The notes: generated by a model from the sequence alone, not told the origin. 64,000 bases of DNA from Pseudomonas synxantha (GCF_900105675.1 NZ_LT629786.1:4092001-4156000), one strand, 5' to 3'. Shown: positions 46,159 through 55,643, numbered from the stretch's first letter. Numbers and translations: made by a program.

Positions 46159-46507
46159 GGATCACCTCTTCCAGGGAGGGTGCTGACCACTCTTCAGTTA
46201 TTGCCGAGGTGGGTACTTCAACTGGCCCATTAGAGATCACCTCAATGATCCCAGGCTCCGCCGGGTTTCGCAGCCACAGCGGGTCATCCCACTTGACCGG
46301 CAATTTAAGCGTCAGGGTCAGGTCGCCGCCGATACGTGCGACGGTATCGACAAAACAGTCACTGTCCATGGCACTGGCCAGAAGGCGGTATCCGTCCGGG
46401 ATGACCGAAAGATCAAAATCCCGACCATTGACCGTGATCACTTCATCGTGCACAGAGACCTTCAGCGGCTCATCCGTCAAGAAGGGAAACAATTTGATCC
46501 TGATCAT
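46151..46507 (-). CDS. Tail-fibre cassette protein, 118 aa (first cassette)
   Basis: The 118-residue protein (MIRIKLFPFLTDEPLKVSVH) aligns over its length with the gene at 44433. Its start overlaps the fibre stop as ATGA, so it is translated together with the fibre, as expected for an assembly helper. Confidence 0.72.
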   Translation of the reverse strand: MIRIKLFPFLTDEPLKVSVHDEVITVNGRDFDLSVIPDGYRLLASAMDSDCFVDTVARIGGDLTLTLKLPVKWDDPLWLRNPAEPGIIEVISNGPVEVPTSAITEEWSAPSLEEVIHD

Positions 46508-47499
46508 TTCCAGGCTCCCCATACAGTCACGGCGTTTTGGAAACTTTGAGCTGTCGAGCCATTTCTGATGATGATGTCCACCGCACTGGTCCCGTTGACG
46601 TAGCAGTTCAACGCGCCGAAATGTTCATAAGTCATCTGAGGCTGCGGATTTACATAAACACTGCCACTGCCCAATACGATTGCTACCGGCAAAGCAACCG
46701 TCACCACCGTAGGCTGATTAGGTGGCAATACCGCACTGACCGGACTATAGCCCTGAATGCAGATCTGGCCGTTGATGTACTTGCTGATATTCCAACCGCC
46801 TACCACTGTTTTATTCATTAACCCGAGACCCGATACTGGATCGCCCTCGGCATTGGCGCCGGTGTACAGACGCGCCCATGCTGTCCATGTGCCGTTAGCA
46901 TTGACTCGCCTGAACGCTGTGTTAGTGGTGTCGGGGTTGACCCACTCTTGGGTGGAGTACACGGCCGACAAATACTTGTGCGACAAAAAGCCGTAACTGT
47001 TAGGACCGTTGGGGCCGGGAATATTATTGCCGTAGTACTCCCCAGTGGCCGCCAATGCGTCCGCACTGGTGGTCAGTATCTTGACGACACCGCCCACGCC
47101 AAAATCACCCGCCTTGATAACTTGCGTCCAGGCTTTGCCCGCTGCGGCCCCCTGCAAGAACTGACGCTCCCAGGTCATATTTTCCAACAGGCTATAGGCA
47201 ATTTGCCGCACATACCCACCTGAGCCGGAGAGCACCTGAATAATGAATACGTAAGGGTAAGGCAGGGAGATACCACCATTCCCGAACATGAACAGCCCAT
47301 TCACAATAGGTAAGTTATCGGCACTTTCGGTGGGTTGCATGACGATGGGGGTAGTCCCTCCCCAGCCATTGGCTTTTGCCAAGGTATAACCATTGTAAAG
47401 CTCATAGGTCATCGCATTGATCTTGGTCATCGCACTACGCGAAGTGTCTCCGCCTATCCCGCTGGGGAGTGCGCCAAGATTGATTTCTTGTCGTGCCAC
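46504..47499 (-). CDS. Tail fibre protein (first cassette)
   Basis: The 331-residue protein starts at a GTG with MARQEINLGALPSGIGGDTS, followed by KINAMTYELYNG. The start is a near copy of the fibre at 44783, but its body and tip (AVTVWGAWK end) differ. PTESADNLPIVNGLFMFGNG aligns with PTDDANELPRVSGLFQFGNG of the second fibre before the divergence. It is a probable receptor-binding fibre of the flexible tail. Confidence 0.88.
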   Translation of the reverse strand: MARQEINLGALPSGIGGDTSRSAMTKINAMTYELYNGYTLAKANGWGGTTPIVMQPTESADNLPIVNGLFMFGNGGISLPYPYVFIIQVLSGSGGYVRQIAYSLLENMTWERQFLQGAAAGKAWTQVIKAGDFGVGGVVKILTTSADALAATGEYYGNNIPGPNGPNSYGFLSHKYLSAVYSTQEWVNPDTTNTAFRRVNANGTWTAWARLYTGANAEGDPVSGLGLMNKTVVGGWNISKYINGQICIQGYSPVSAVLPPNQPTVVTVALPVAIVLGSGSVYVNPQPQMTYEHFGALNCYVNGTSAVDIIIRNGSTAQSFQNAVTVWGAWK

Positions 47500-47565
47500 T
47501 TGAGTATCCCAAATAGAAAAAATCGCAAATGTGTGGTATTCGAAAACACCGTCAACTTGGAAGTG

Positions 47566-48294
47566 TCAGTTGTAATAGCGCTCAATAGGAAACTTACAGA
47601 CTGGAATTGAAAAACAAGTCACACCCAAATTATCAATATTAATTGAATCACCCAAGGTCGAACGTTGAACGCTCACACGCACCCTACGTTCATTACCCGT
47701 CATCATATGCAAAGAGGCATACTGCGCGTGATTAACAAACCAGCTCATCCCTCTATCCATGCTGGAGACACTCAAGTAGTCATCTGCATCCATAACCAAA
47801 CCACTATCCCATGTATCAAAATAGTTTACGGATTGACTATAAGACCAACTTTTTGTAAACCGGCTATAGCGAACAACCCGATCACTTGACGAGAAATCTA
47901 CGTTGGCGTGTTCATCATAAATCTCCATGCCGTAAGCGCTCTTACTTCTCTGATCAGCATACTTACACGACACGTATTCCATAAGATGATTCTGAAGGTA
48001 TTTACCGCCCATGGTGCCAGACGTAACTTTGAATCCCGTCCATCCACCTGGCCCACCGAGTATCGTAGTGTAAAGGCTCAAGCTCGGATGGCTGGGCGTG
48101 ATAATTCTTAAAAATATCTGGGGTGGCTCTTGCGTTAGAATCGGCTTTGCAAAATTGGCAGCACCATAACCCGGCCTATCTGTATATCTAGACTGGATTC
48201 TGAACTGCCCCCGCTCAGAGAATACCAACACCTTATTGTCGCTACTGATGACTACATCGCCCGTGCTATTTGCTGCCAAAAGTCCATAAGCCAT
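47566..48294 (-). CDS. AT-rich hypervariable tail-tip associated protein, 242 aa
   Basis: The 242-residue protein (MAYGLLAANSTGDVVISSDN) is read between the J gene and the fibres. It has no recognised domain. Many Ser, Tyr and Asn residues and beta-type segments suggest a surface-exposed fibre or tip part. Its DNA is clearly poorer in G+C than the rest; for example 47581-47640 has 19 G+C of 60. The start and the upstream stop overlap as TGATG. Confidence 0.7.
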   Translation of the reverse strand: MAYGLLAANSTGDVVISSDNKVLVFSERGQFRIQSRYTDRPGYGAANFAKPILTQEPPQIFLRIITPSHPSLSLYTTILGGPGGWTGFKVTSGTMGGKYLQNHLMEYVSCKYADQRSKSAYGMEIYDEHANVDFSSSDRVVRYSRFTKSWSYSQSVNYFDTWDSGLVMDADDYLSVSSMDRGMSWFVNHAQYASLHMMTGNERRVRVSVQRSTLGDSINIDNLGVTCFSIPVCKFPIERYYN

Positions 48295-48683
48295 CAGGTC
48301 ACCCTCATCACTTCAACGACACATTCAACCGTCCTGGCTGACCAGTAATATTTATAGCGATGACCGTCATACACGCCGTAATTCAACCATGTGCGTATAC
48401 CTATCTGGGTCCCCCCCAGTTCTTTATAGGTAGGAAGAACAGGCCAACTATCAGATATTGTCTGGTCATACCCGGCGTACTTTCTGGGCGTAATGAGAAC
48501 GAAACATTTAGCGGGGTCATAACCTGGCACATCCATGATGATATCGTAGTTACTTCTCACACCTCCGCCGCCGGCAGTAATAGCCGGAATAATCTTCGAA
48601 CTAAGACGTTGGATCGTAAAATCCTCCATACCCAAAGTCTTTACGCCAAGGCTATCGAAAACATTCAATCCATACTCCGCCAT
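48294..48683 (-). CDS. Tail-tip associated protein, 129 aa
   Basis: The 129-residue protein (MAEYGLNVFDSLGVKTLGME) follows J in a TAATG overlap. MAEYGLNVFDSLG resembles the MAYGLLA start of the next gene, so the two may share an attachment segment. No function is recognised. It is AT-rich like its neighbour. Confidence 0.68.
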   Translation of the reverse strand: MAEYGLNVFDSLGVKTLGMEDFTIQRLSSKIIPAITAGGGGVRSNYDIIMDVPGYDPAKCFVLITPRKYAGYDQTISDSWPVLPTYKELGGTQIGIRTWLNYGVYDGHRYKYYWSARTVECVVEVMRVT

Positions 48684-51600
48684 TACGACAACCTCCCGAC
48701 CATAGTTCGCTTCACGCCGCCAGCATCAAATACCGCCAAGCCATCATTATTGAGCAAGGCAGAACCACCTCCTCCCGCGCTACGAAGGGTAAAAGTACCC
48801 GCCTTGACATTAATCTCAAGCAGCGGCAGGCCATTTGCATCCTTGGTTTCAGACGTCAGGGTCATACCCAAAACGATGTTCTGGATAAATGCCGTGTTAA
48901 TAACCGCCGTATTGATAAATACTTGGCCGTTATCGACTACGAACGGCGTCACCAACGCCCCCCCCACTTCATCAACCACCGAAAAGCGCTGGGCGAAAGC
49001 AATGATCTCAGCGGTATCACCATCGGCCCCCAGGGCAAGACCCGCTATTACCTTCTTGCCGTTCTTGCTGGTCTCGACCTTGAGCGTCTTCATGGCCGAG
49101 ACCTTGCCATCGGTAGTAGCCAATACCCGGTTGGTCTCCTGAATATTCGAGTTGTTTTTTCCAGCCTCCACTCGAACATTTTCGAGTTTCTCACCCTGCG
49201 CCTTATCCGCAGCGGTCAACAGGTTGACCTGGGAAGTGAAGGTCGAAGCGTTGGCGTCTACCTTGGTACTCAAGGTCGTTACCCTAGACGCCAGAGCCTG
49301 GGTGACGGTTGCCGACGTTTTCGCCACATCCAGGATGCTTGCGGCGTTTTGTCCCACTTTGGCTTCCAGCCCATCGGAGCGTTGTGATTGCGCGAAGTCC
49401 CGCTCTGCAATCGCCGACATCAGCGACCAAACACCTACTGACGATGTATCGTCGCCGACACTCCCAGCCTCATCCCCGACAGAGCCGGATTTGACCAAGG
49501 CGTAGACACCATCAAGTTTCTCGGAGGTAGCCTTGACCCTGCCGTCTACCGCCTCTACGGCGCTGGAGTTCTTGCTGATTTCCAACGCCATGGCGGCATT
49601 GGTTTCGGCAACGGTACCTACATCGAACCAATAACCAGGGTTTGGCGGTGGAGTATTGGCAGGCACGGCAATGATCGCCTGAAACAAATGCTGTCCCCGG
49701 CGGACCATGTCACCTTTTGTATAGGGCTTCGTGAGCTCGTACTCCAAGGCATCGGAAACTTCAGCAATCAAATCCTGAAATTCCTTCTTCGCCTGGGCCA
49801 ACCGATCATTCACCGATCCTGGCCCAGCCCCCCCGATAAGATCAATTTCCTGACGCAAGCTCTCGTACAGCGCTCCCTTGCCAATGGTGTTGGCAAAATA
49901 TTCGTCGTATTCAGTCTGATCAGAGCTTGCACGGCCATTCACAGCCCCGTTCACCGGGTAAAAAGCCCCGATGTTGCCGGTGCGGTCCACCAGCCTTGCC
50001 CAGAAAAAAAGTGATGTACCGGCACCCAGGCCCATCAACGTCAGTTCGCTTTGCGGATACGCGTAATCCCCCAACTTGGTCGCCATCGCCAGGTCGGCAG
50101 TCTTTCCATACCAGACCTCCGTGCGCTGCAAATCCGCCGTGCTCACCCCCTGCGGAATCTGCCATTTCACCTTGATCGCAAACACCAACGATTCCGTCGT
50201 CAGCGCTGCCACGATCGGCGGCAGTGTGGTCTTGCCGTTAAGTACGGTCTCTACAGACTCGCTATAGAGGGAGCCGATATCCAGCGCGTTGATCGCCCGC
50301 ACCTTGGCCACATAACGCCCGGCATAAATGCCGGACACCTCGATAGAACTACCACCCGTGCGGCCAGCGTAGACCCATTCGCCGTCGTTCTTGCGCCAGT
50401 AAGCCTCATAGGCGATGGCATTGGCCGCCCGCTGCCACTCGATGGTCATGACATTGACCGCGCTGCCTTGCTCAACAAAATGGTCATTGCTGACCGTCAC
50501 GCCGGTCGGGCCCGCTTGCACGCTCGGCGGGATCACGGTGATGGGTGGGCTGTCGATTTTCGCGCCGTTGTCGATGGCCGCGAACTTGCTCGGCACGTGC
50601 TTGACCGCGCTGAGGCTATATTTGATTTCGTCATTCGAAAAGTCTTCGGAAATCGACAGCACGCGGAACTGTTGCAAAGCCAGGGTCGCGGAGTCGATGG
50701 CCCAGATCGATTGAGCCGGGGGCAGTTCGTCGAGCTTGGTTTGCAACACAACCAACTGCTCATCCGCACCTGCGGCGCTGACGGATTTGACCTCACGGGA
50801 CACGGCCTTGCCGTTGGGCATCACCAAGGTAATGGTGTCGCCCGCCGTGGCGCTGACTTCGGCATCCAGGGTCAGGCTGTCGAGGGTCGCATCCCGCAGG
50901 CGCCCGCCAATGCGGCGGCCGGCGCGGTCGTTGTCGGCCACGCGAATGATCTGGCCGGGGCGTGCCAGGGTGCCGTCGAGGCCGACCGCGAAAGTCACGC
51001 TTTCGGTTTCCAGGCGGTTGGTCAGCAAGGCCCATTTGCCGATGCGCTGGGCTTGGGCCTGGGACGTGCAACCGGTGGCACTGATTTCGGTTTGCTGGAT
51101 GCCATAGCGCGCGATGCCTTCGGCGTCGTCGACGTACTGCACCTTCTGGCGATAGAAATCCGTCGGGTCATTCCAGCTGACCAGGGCGACGGTGTAGCGA
51201 GTCTTTTTCGCTGACCCGCCGTAGATGAATTGGCCACCAATGACGTTGGCGTTGGAGTAGGTGTAGACCGGGTCTTCCGGCATATCTGCTACTGCCATCA
51301 CCGAACCTGCGCCCCAATAGGCCATGCCGCGGAAGGTGGTCGCCAGGTCCTGCAGCACCTTCAGGGCATCGGCACGCACCGACAGGTACAAGTTGCAGGT
51401 GAAGCGCGGTTCGGTGCCGCCCTTGCCATCGGACACTGGCTGGTCGCAATACTGGCCGATGCGGTATAGCTCCCACTTATCCACTTGGCCGGCGTTGAGC
51501 AGGTGGCCGAGGCCGTAGCGTTGGTGCAACAGCAGGTCGTAGTAGATCCAGGCCGGGTTGTCGGTCCAGGCGGATTTGAACGTGCCGTCCCACACGCCGC

Positions 51601-52399
51601 TGTAGGTGCGGGTTTGCGCGTCGTAGTTGCTCGGCACCTTGATGATCCGCCCGCGCAGCTCGAAGGAACGCGAGGGAATCGATTGGAATTGCGCGGCATC
51701 GAATTGCAGGCCGATCAGCGCCGAGCCCGGGTAGCGCAGCTTGGCGTCGATCACCTCGGTGGACGACTCCACGGTGGTGGTATCGGCGATCGCGCCACTG
51801 GTGGAGTTCGGTGTGATCCGGCGTACACGCAGGGTCCAGCTGTTTTTTGCCGGTGGCAGATCAACCCGGTGGGAGCGTTCGTACTTGGTGGTGGTTTTAC
51901 CGCTGAAGGCTGCCGCCAGTACCTGCACGAAGGCGCCGCCATCGGTGGCTAGATCAATAGCGTATTGCACCGTGTAGCCGTTGGTGTCGCCGTTGCTGGT
52001 GTTGGTCTGCGACAACCGCGTGACAGCCAGGCGAACCCGCACCGCCGACAGTTGCAGGTTGGAATAGGACTTGGTCCAGGGCTGATCGCTACGCAGCTCG
52101 ACGGACACCGGGCTTTCGTTTTCCACGGCAGGGAAGCCTGGGATGTGCGTCTGGTCCTGGCTGCCGTTGCGTGTATCGAGGGTCACGCCACTGAAATTGA
52201 GGCTGCCATCGGCGTTGGCCAGTGGCGTCTCGTCGAGAAATACCGAGCGCTTATCGTTTTTCAAACCGACAATCTCGCCTTCGCTGACGAGATCGAGGAT
52301 ACGGGCATAGGCCGTACTTTGCAGGCTGTCTGGCGCCTCTACGGAGGGACGGGGCTTGGACGCGCCGCCTTTGCTGCCAGCGAGAGTGAGGTCAGTCAT
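48683..52399 (-). CDS. Host-specificity tail tip protein J
   Basis: The 1238-residue protein is the central tail fibre or tip of lambda-like tails. It has the family start (ADGSLNFSGVTLDTRNGSQD, IPGFPAVENE). A fibronectin-III-like stretch around residues 635-790 follows (MTIEWQRAANAIAYEAYWRKN). The C-terminal coiled-coil and beta tip ends LRSAGGGGSALLNNDGLAVF. Length matches lambda J (1132) within the usual range. AAGGAAA precedes the ATG. The tip is likely a determinant of target range. Confidence 0.93.
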   Translation of the reverse strand: MTDLTLAGSKGGASKPRPSVEAPDSLQSTAYARILDLVSEGEIVGLKNDKRSVFLDETPLANADGSLNFSGVTLDTRNGSQDQTHIPGFPAVENESPVSVELRSDQPWTKSYSNLQLSAVRVRLAVTRLSQTNTSNGDTNGYTVQYAIDLATDGGAFVQVLAAAFSGKTTTKYERSHRVDLPPAKNSWTLRVRRITPNSTSGAIADTTTVESSTEVIDAKLRYPGSALIGLQFDAAQFQSIPSRSFELRGRIIKVPSNYDAQTRTYSGVWDGTFKSAWTDNPAWIYYDLLLHQRYGLGHLLNAGQVDKWELYRIGQYCDQPVSDGKGGTEPRFTCNLYLSVRADALKVLQDLATTFRGMAYWGAGSVMAVADMPEDPVYTYSNANVIGGQFIYGGSAKKTRYTVALVSWNDPTDFYRQKVQYVDDAEGIARYGIQQTEISATGCTSQAQAQRIGKWALLTNRLETESVTFAVGLDGTLARPGQIIRVADNDRAGRRIGGRLRDATLDSLTLDAEVSATAGDTITLVMPNGKAVSREVKSVSAAGADEQLVVLQTKLDELPPAQSIWAIDSATLALQQFRVLSISEDFSNDEIKYSLSAVKHVPSKFAAIDNGAKIDSPPITVIPPSVQAGPTGVTVSNDHFVEQGSAVNVMTIEWQRAANAIAYEAYWRKNDGEWVYAGRTGGSSIEVSGIYAGRYVAKVRAINALDIGSLYSESVETVLNGKTTLPPIVAALTTESLVFAIKVKWQIPQGVSTADLQRTEVWYGKTADLAMATKLGDYAYPQSELTLMGLGAGTSLFFWARLVDRTGNIGAFYPVNGAVNGRASSDQTEYDEYFANTIGKGALYESLRQEIDLIGGAGPGSVNDRLAQAKKEFQDLIAEVSDALEYELTKPYTKGDMVRRGQHLFQAIIAVPANTPPPNPGYWFDVGTVAETNAAMALEISKNSSAVEAVDGRVKATSEKLDGVYALVKSGSVGDEAGSVGDDTSSVGVWSLMSAIAERDFAQSQRSDGLEAKVGQNAASILDVAKTSATVTQALASRVTTLSTKVDANASTFTSQVNLLTAADKAQGEKLENVRVEAGKNNSNIQETNRVLATTDGKVSAMKTLKVETSKNGKKVIAGLALGADGDTAEIIAFAQRFSVVDEVGGALVTPFVVDNGQVFINTAVINTAFIQNIVLGMTLTSETKDANGLPLLEINVKAGTFTLRSAGGGGSALLNNDGLAVFDAGGVKRTMVGRLS

Positions 52400-52415
52400 G
52401 GCTTTCCTTCAGGCG

Positions 52416-52440
52416 AAATAAAGCCCGCACTCGGCGGGCT
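52416..52440 (-). terminator. Hairpin between gpI-like genes and J
   Basis: AGCCCGC / GCGGGCT stem with a 5-base loop and TTTATTT after it on the minus strand, located 19 bases past the gpI-2 stop. Confidence 0.65.
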
Positions 52441-52458
52441 GGGTGAAAAGGAGAACGG

Positions 52459-53067
52459 TTAGAGTTGGTCCTGGGCGTAGATGCCGGCACTGATCACAGC
52501 ACTGCCGACGACCAACTCGCCGTATAGCAAGCCGACCGGATTGCCCTGGGCGTTGGTGTTGACCGGGCCGTTGAAGCTGTAGCTCGGGCGGTTATTAGGA
52601 CTGTCCTGGGCACCAAGCCCTTTGGGGGGCGGTGACAACATCTGCATGACACCGCCCATCGCCATGGACGCCCCCGCCATCAACATCATGCTGGCAGCCG
52701 GCCCCGTCAGGAAACCAAACGGGTTGTAATACGCCACCGCGATCAATACCGCACCGATAATAGTCTGCAACCCGCCTGCGCGCTTGGAGCCGGTCAATAC
52801 CGGCGCGATGCGGATCACGTCCTTGCCAAGGGGCTTTTGAATATCGTCTTCGGCGATGTTGCGCTTGCCGTTGAATACGGCAAAGCGCAAACCTTTATCA
52901 GCGCTCTGCAGCATGTAGCGCTCAAAGCCAGGAAACTGTTTGAAGTAGCCCATTACATCCTTGAAACCACCTGCGGTGGTCACGCGATGTTCTCGACCGA
53001 AAAGCCTGGCGAGCGAGCCTGATAGCAGCACCGTTCGCATCGTATGTTGTTCGACTGCCAATCCCAT
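52459..53067 (-). CDS. Tail assembly protein I, second copy
   Basis: The 202-residue protein is a tandem paralogue of the gene at 53100. They share IRIAPVLTGSKRAGGLQTII, AMGGVMQMLSPPPKG and the C-terminal NPVGLLYGELVVGSAVISAG, ending AGIYAQDQL in both. The lambda I family works with K and L in tail tip assembly. The ATG at 53067 has AGGAG; an in-frame start at 53091 is less likely. Confidence 0.88.
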   Translation of the reverse strand: MGLAVEQHTMRTVLLSGSLARLFGREHRVTTAGGFKDVMGYFKQFPGFERYMLQSADKGLRFAVFNGKRNIAEDDIQKPLGKDVIRIAPVLTGSKRAGGLQTIIGAVLIAVAYYNPFGFLTGPAASMMLMAGASMAMGGVMQMLSPPPKGLGAQDSPNNRPSYSFNGPVNTNAQGNPVGLLYGELVVGSAVISAGIYAQDQL

Positions 53068-53099
53068 GAGCACTCTCCTGATCATCTTCAAAACGTTGG

Positions 53100-53732
53100 C
53101 TAGAGCTGATCCTGCGCATAGATACCCGCACTGACCACCGCACTGCCCACCGTCAGCTCGCCATACAGCAAGCCCACCGGGCCGCCCTGGATGCTGGTGT
53201 TGACCGGGCCGTTGAAGCTGTAGCTGGAGCGGTTATCCGGGCGGTCCATGGTGCTCAGCCCCTTGGGCATCGGCGACATCAACTGCATGACGCCGCCCAT
53301 GGCCATGGAAATCCCCATACTCGCGGCGAAGGTCCAGCCAGTGGTGGATGAAGCGCCGATCAAGGTCGAGGAGCTACCGGAAGCGGCGAGGCCACCAGAG
53401 AAATACGACGCCGCGACAATCAATGCGACCCCGATAATGGTTTGCATCGACCCTGCGCGCTTGCTGCCCATCAGCACCGGGGCGATGCGGATATCCGAGG
53501 TTCCGGAAGGTGCGTTGAGCCGGTCCTGGCCGATATTGTCGCAGCCCAGGAAAATCGAGTAGGTCACGCCGCGGTCCTTGGACTCCATCAGGAAACGCTC
53601 GAACCCGGGCACCAGGATGCACAGCGCGTGAATCGCTTCCGAGGCGTTCCTCACCGCCAGCCGATGCACTCGGCCAAAGCTGGCGCCCAGGCTGCCGTAG
53701 AGGCGCACCGTTCGGACTTTTTCATGATGCAT
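53100..53732 (-). CDS. Tail assembly protein I, first copy
   Basis: The 210-residue protein contains the lambda-I-type segments VRTVRLYGSLGASFGRVHRL and IRIAPVLMGSKRAGSMQTII, a hydrophobic middle, and AMGGVMQLMSPMPKG. GGAGG precedes the ATG. It is followed after 32 bases by a diverged second copy. Confidence 0.9.
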   Translation of the reverse strand: MHHEKVRTVRLYGSLGASFGRVHRLAVRNASEAIHALCILVPGFERFLMESKDRGVTYSIFLGCDNIGQDRLNAPSGTSDIRIAPVLMGSKRAGSMQTIIGVALIVAASYFSGGLAASGSSSTLIGASSTTGWTFAASMGISMAMGGVMQLMSPMPKGLSTMDRPDNRSSYSFNGPVNTSIQGGPVGLLYGELTVGSAVVSAGIYAQDQL

Positions 53733-53765
53733 GGCATCCTCCAGGCGAATGATCCGCCGATGTGG

Positions 53766-54539
53766 TTAGTGTTCGGCCCGCAGGCCATGTCGCCAATAGC
53801 TGACCGTCACCTCGCCCCAATAGCCGCCGTAGGTATCGCGCTTGCTATCGCGACCATACAGGTGGTGCAGGATGGAACCAGGGGCCGGGTAATGCTCGGG
53901 TTCGCTTTGCAGCACGCCGTCGGCCAGGTAGATCGCGGCATGGTTGGGCACTGGCGACCGAATCTGCATCAGCACGATATCGCCCTGTTGCAGTTGGCTG
54001 ACTTGCATAAAACCGGCGGCCGGCAGGTTGTCCAGGTAGAGATTGCCGCCCTTGTCCCACCAGCCGTCTTCGCGCTGATAATCGCCGAGTTCGATGCCCA
54101 ACTCGCGGCGGTAGTAGTCGAGGATGATGCTCAGGCAGTCATGCACGCCGTGGGCGAAAGCGCGACCGATCAGGGGCGCCTGGTAGCCATTCGGCGTGCA
54201 ACTGGCCCATTCACCGGTACACACCTGCCCGTCGTCCCCCTTGCGCACTTCGACAATGTGCCAAGGCAACCCTGAGGCTTCACACGCCACGCGGTCCGCT
54301 TCACTGGGCGTCGCCGGGCAATCGGGATGGCTGTGCACCACCGCAAGGATTTCGCCATGCTCTTCGGCGGCGGCATAGTCCTCGGGTGCCAGGCGAAAGT
54401 GTTCGCTGGGCGTGCTCGCCGTATTGCGACACGGCACATACACACGCTTGCGCCCTTCGCGAATCATCAGGCCACAGCACTCATGGGGGTAGTCGGCCAC
54501 GGCGTGTCGGGCAATCGCCGCCAGGTTGGTCTTGTTCAT
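53766..54539 (-). CDS. Tail assembly protein K (JAB/MPN plus NlpC/P60)
   Basis: The 257-residue protein joins two enzyme-like domains, as in lambda K. The first is an N-terminal JAMM metalloprotease with HSHPDCPATPSEAD (His-x-His-x7-Ser-x2-Asp). The second is a C-terminal NlpC/P60 domain with Cys in GVHDCLSIILDYY and His in PNHAAIYLADG. Its likely job is trimming or placing tail tip proteins. The ATG at 54539 lies two bases past the L stop. Confidence 0.92.
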   Translation of the reverse strand: MNKTNLAAIARHAVADYPHECCGLMIREGRKRVYVPCRNTASTPSEHFRLAPEDYAAAEEHGEILAVVHSHPDCPATPSEADRVACEASGLPWHIVEVRKGDDGQVCTGEWASCTPNGYQAPLIGRAFAHGVHDCLSIILDYYRRELGIELGDYQREDGWWDKGGNLYLDNLPAAGFMQVSQLQQGDIVLMQIRSPVPNHAAIYLADGVLQSEPEHYPAPGSILHHLYGRDSKRDTYGGYWGEVTVSYWRHGLRAEH

Positions 54540-54541
54540 GT

Positions 54542-55225
54542 TCAGCTCCGCAACAGGCCCGCAGCCGGAAATGAACCGTAGGGCAGTGGGTTGTTCTCGC
54601 CGAAACGCAGCTTGCAGCTGGTCAGCCGCCCACCGCATTTATCCTTGGCCGCATCCGTGACGATCACGTCATTGGCATCCGCCACCGGGCCGCCGTTGTA
54701 GCCGCAATAGGGGCCGCGGTAACCGCCGCAGCTGAGCCACCAACACACATTGGCGACGATCTGCCGACGGGGCAGTTGCACGCCATTGAAGTCCAGCGCG
54801 CTGGCCAGTTCGAACTTCACCGTCTCGCTGCTTTCCGCGACTTTGCGCTCGACGTACCAGATGTCCGGCGGCAGTTCCTCTTCCGGGTCCGCTTCGGGCT
54901 GGCCGTCGAGGTACTTGGCCAAGGTGCGGTGACGGATCAGCCGAGCGCCGACCAGGTCCTCGAAATACAACACCAACGCCGTGATGAAACCACCGACGTT
55001 ACCTACGGCCAGCGTTGGCGTCGGTTGGGTGCCCTGCCCCGACATTTCAAAGCCCTCGGCCTGGATCGGCCAAGGTGAATATTCGTGACCCTGCCAGAAG
55101 ATCGATGACTCCTGGGGGTAACCGTGAAACCGGTACAACTCGGCGCCCAGGGGGGTGGCATCGAGCTCGAAAAGCTCCACCCAGGCCCCGGGCTCCAGGG
55201 TCTGGATATCTGCTGTGATGGACAT
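54542..55225 (-). CDS. Minor tail protein L
   Basis: The 227-residue protein of the lambda L family lies between M and K. It contains four conserved Cys in its C-terminal third (NVCWWLSCGGYRGPYCGYNG, KDKCGG), a set known to hold an iron-sulfur cluster in lambda L. The start at 55225 has GGAGAA. Confidence 0.92.
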   Translation of the reverse strand: MSITADIQTLEPGAWVELFELDATPLGAELYRFHGYPQESSIFWQGHEYSPWPIQAEGFEMSGQGTQPTPTLAVGNVGGFITALVLYFEDLVGARLIRHRTLAKYLDGQPEADPEEELPPDIWYVERKVAESSETVKFELASALDFNGVQLPRRQIVANVCWWLSCGGYRGPYCGYNGGPVADANDVIVTDAAKDKCGGRLTSCKLRFGENNPLPYGSFPAAGLLRS

Positions 55226-55242
55226 ATGATTCTCCGGGCAAA

Positions 55243-55265
55243 GAAAACCCCGCACTACGGCGGGG
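55243..55265 (-). terminator. Hairpin between M and L genes
   Basis: CCCCGC / GCGGGG stem with a 6-base loop and TTTTC after it on the minus strand. It lies after the M stop and before the L start. Confidence 0.65.
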
Positions 55266-55276
55266 TGGAGGCGGCG

Positions 55277-55615
55277 CTAGGGGTGGAAGGCTTGCTCGAA
55301 CGTTGCCGTCAGAGAGTAGAGCCCGGCGCCCATGGGCGTTGGCTGGTAACCCTTGCAGCGATACAACGCAGGCGCTGCCAGTGGTGCGGTCCAGTTGAAT
55401 GCCTTGGCGCCGGCATGGCGGTCGAGGAAAGCAACGATCGCTTTGATGCGCGCTTCGTCACCCACGAACGTCAGTGGCCAGGACTGGGTCTTGTTGTGGA
55501 TCCCATCCGCAGCCGTTTGCTGGTAGCCGTCGCCGAACTTGGCCGACTTCAAGCGAAACTCGACGCTGCCGACGGGTTCCACCTTGGGCACCCAAGTGAA
55601 AGTTTCTGTGCTCAT
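55277..55615 (-). CDS. Minor tail protein M
   Basis: The 112-residue protein of the lambda M family begins MSTETFTWVPKVEPVGSVEF and contains VFLKSAKFGDGYQ-like and FNWTAPLAAPALYRCKGYQP segments. The start at 55615 has GGAGAA upstream. An in-frame extension to 55792 overlaps the tape-measure gene and is Pro-rich nonsense. Confidence 0.9.
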   Translation of the reverse strand: MSTETFTWVPKVEPVGSVEFRLKSAKFGDGYQQTAADGIHNKTQSWPLTFVGDEARIKAIVAFLDRHAGAKAFNWTAPLAAPALYRCKGYQPTPMGAGLYSLTATFEQAFHP

Positions 55616-55643
55616 GTTTTCTCCAGGCGTAAGCCGTTGGTGG

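Noticed and set aside
50051..51214. Plus-strand open frame opposite J
   Set aside because: Antisense shadow; Arg/His-rich translation with no recognisable fold.
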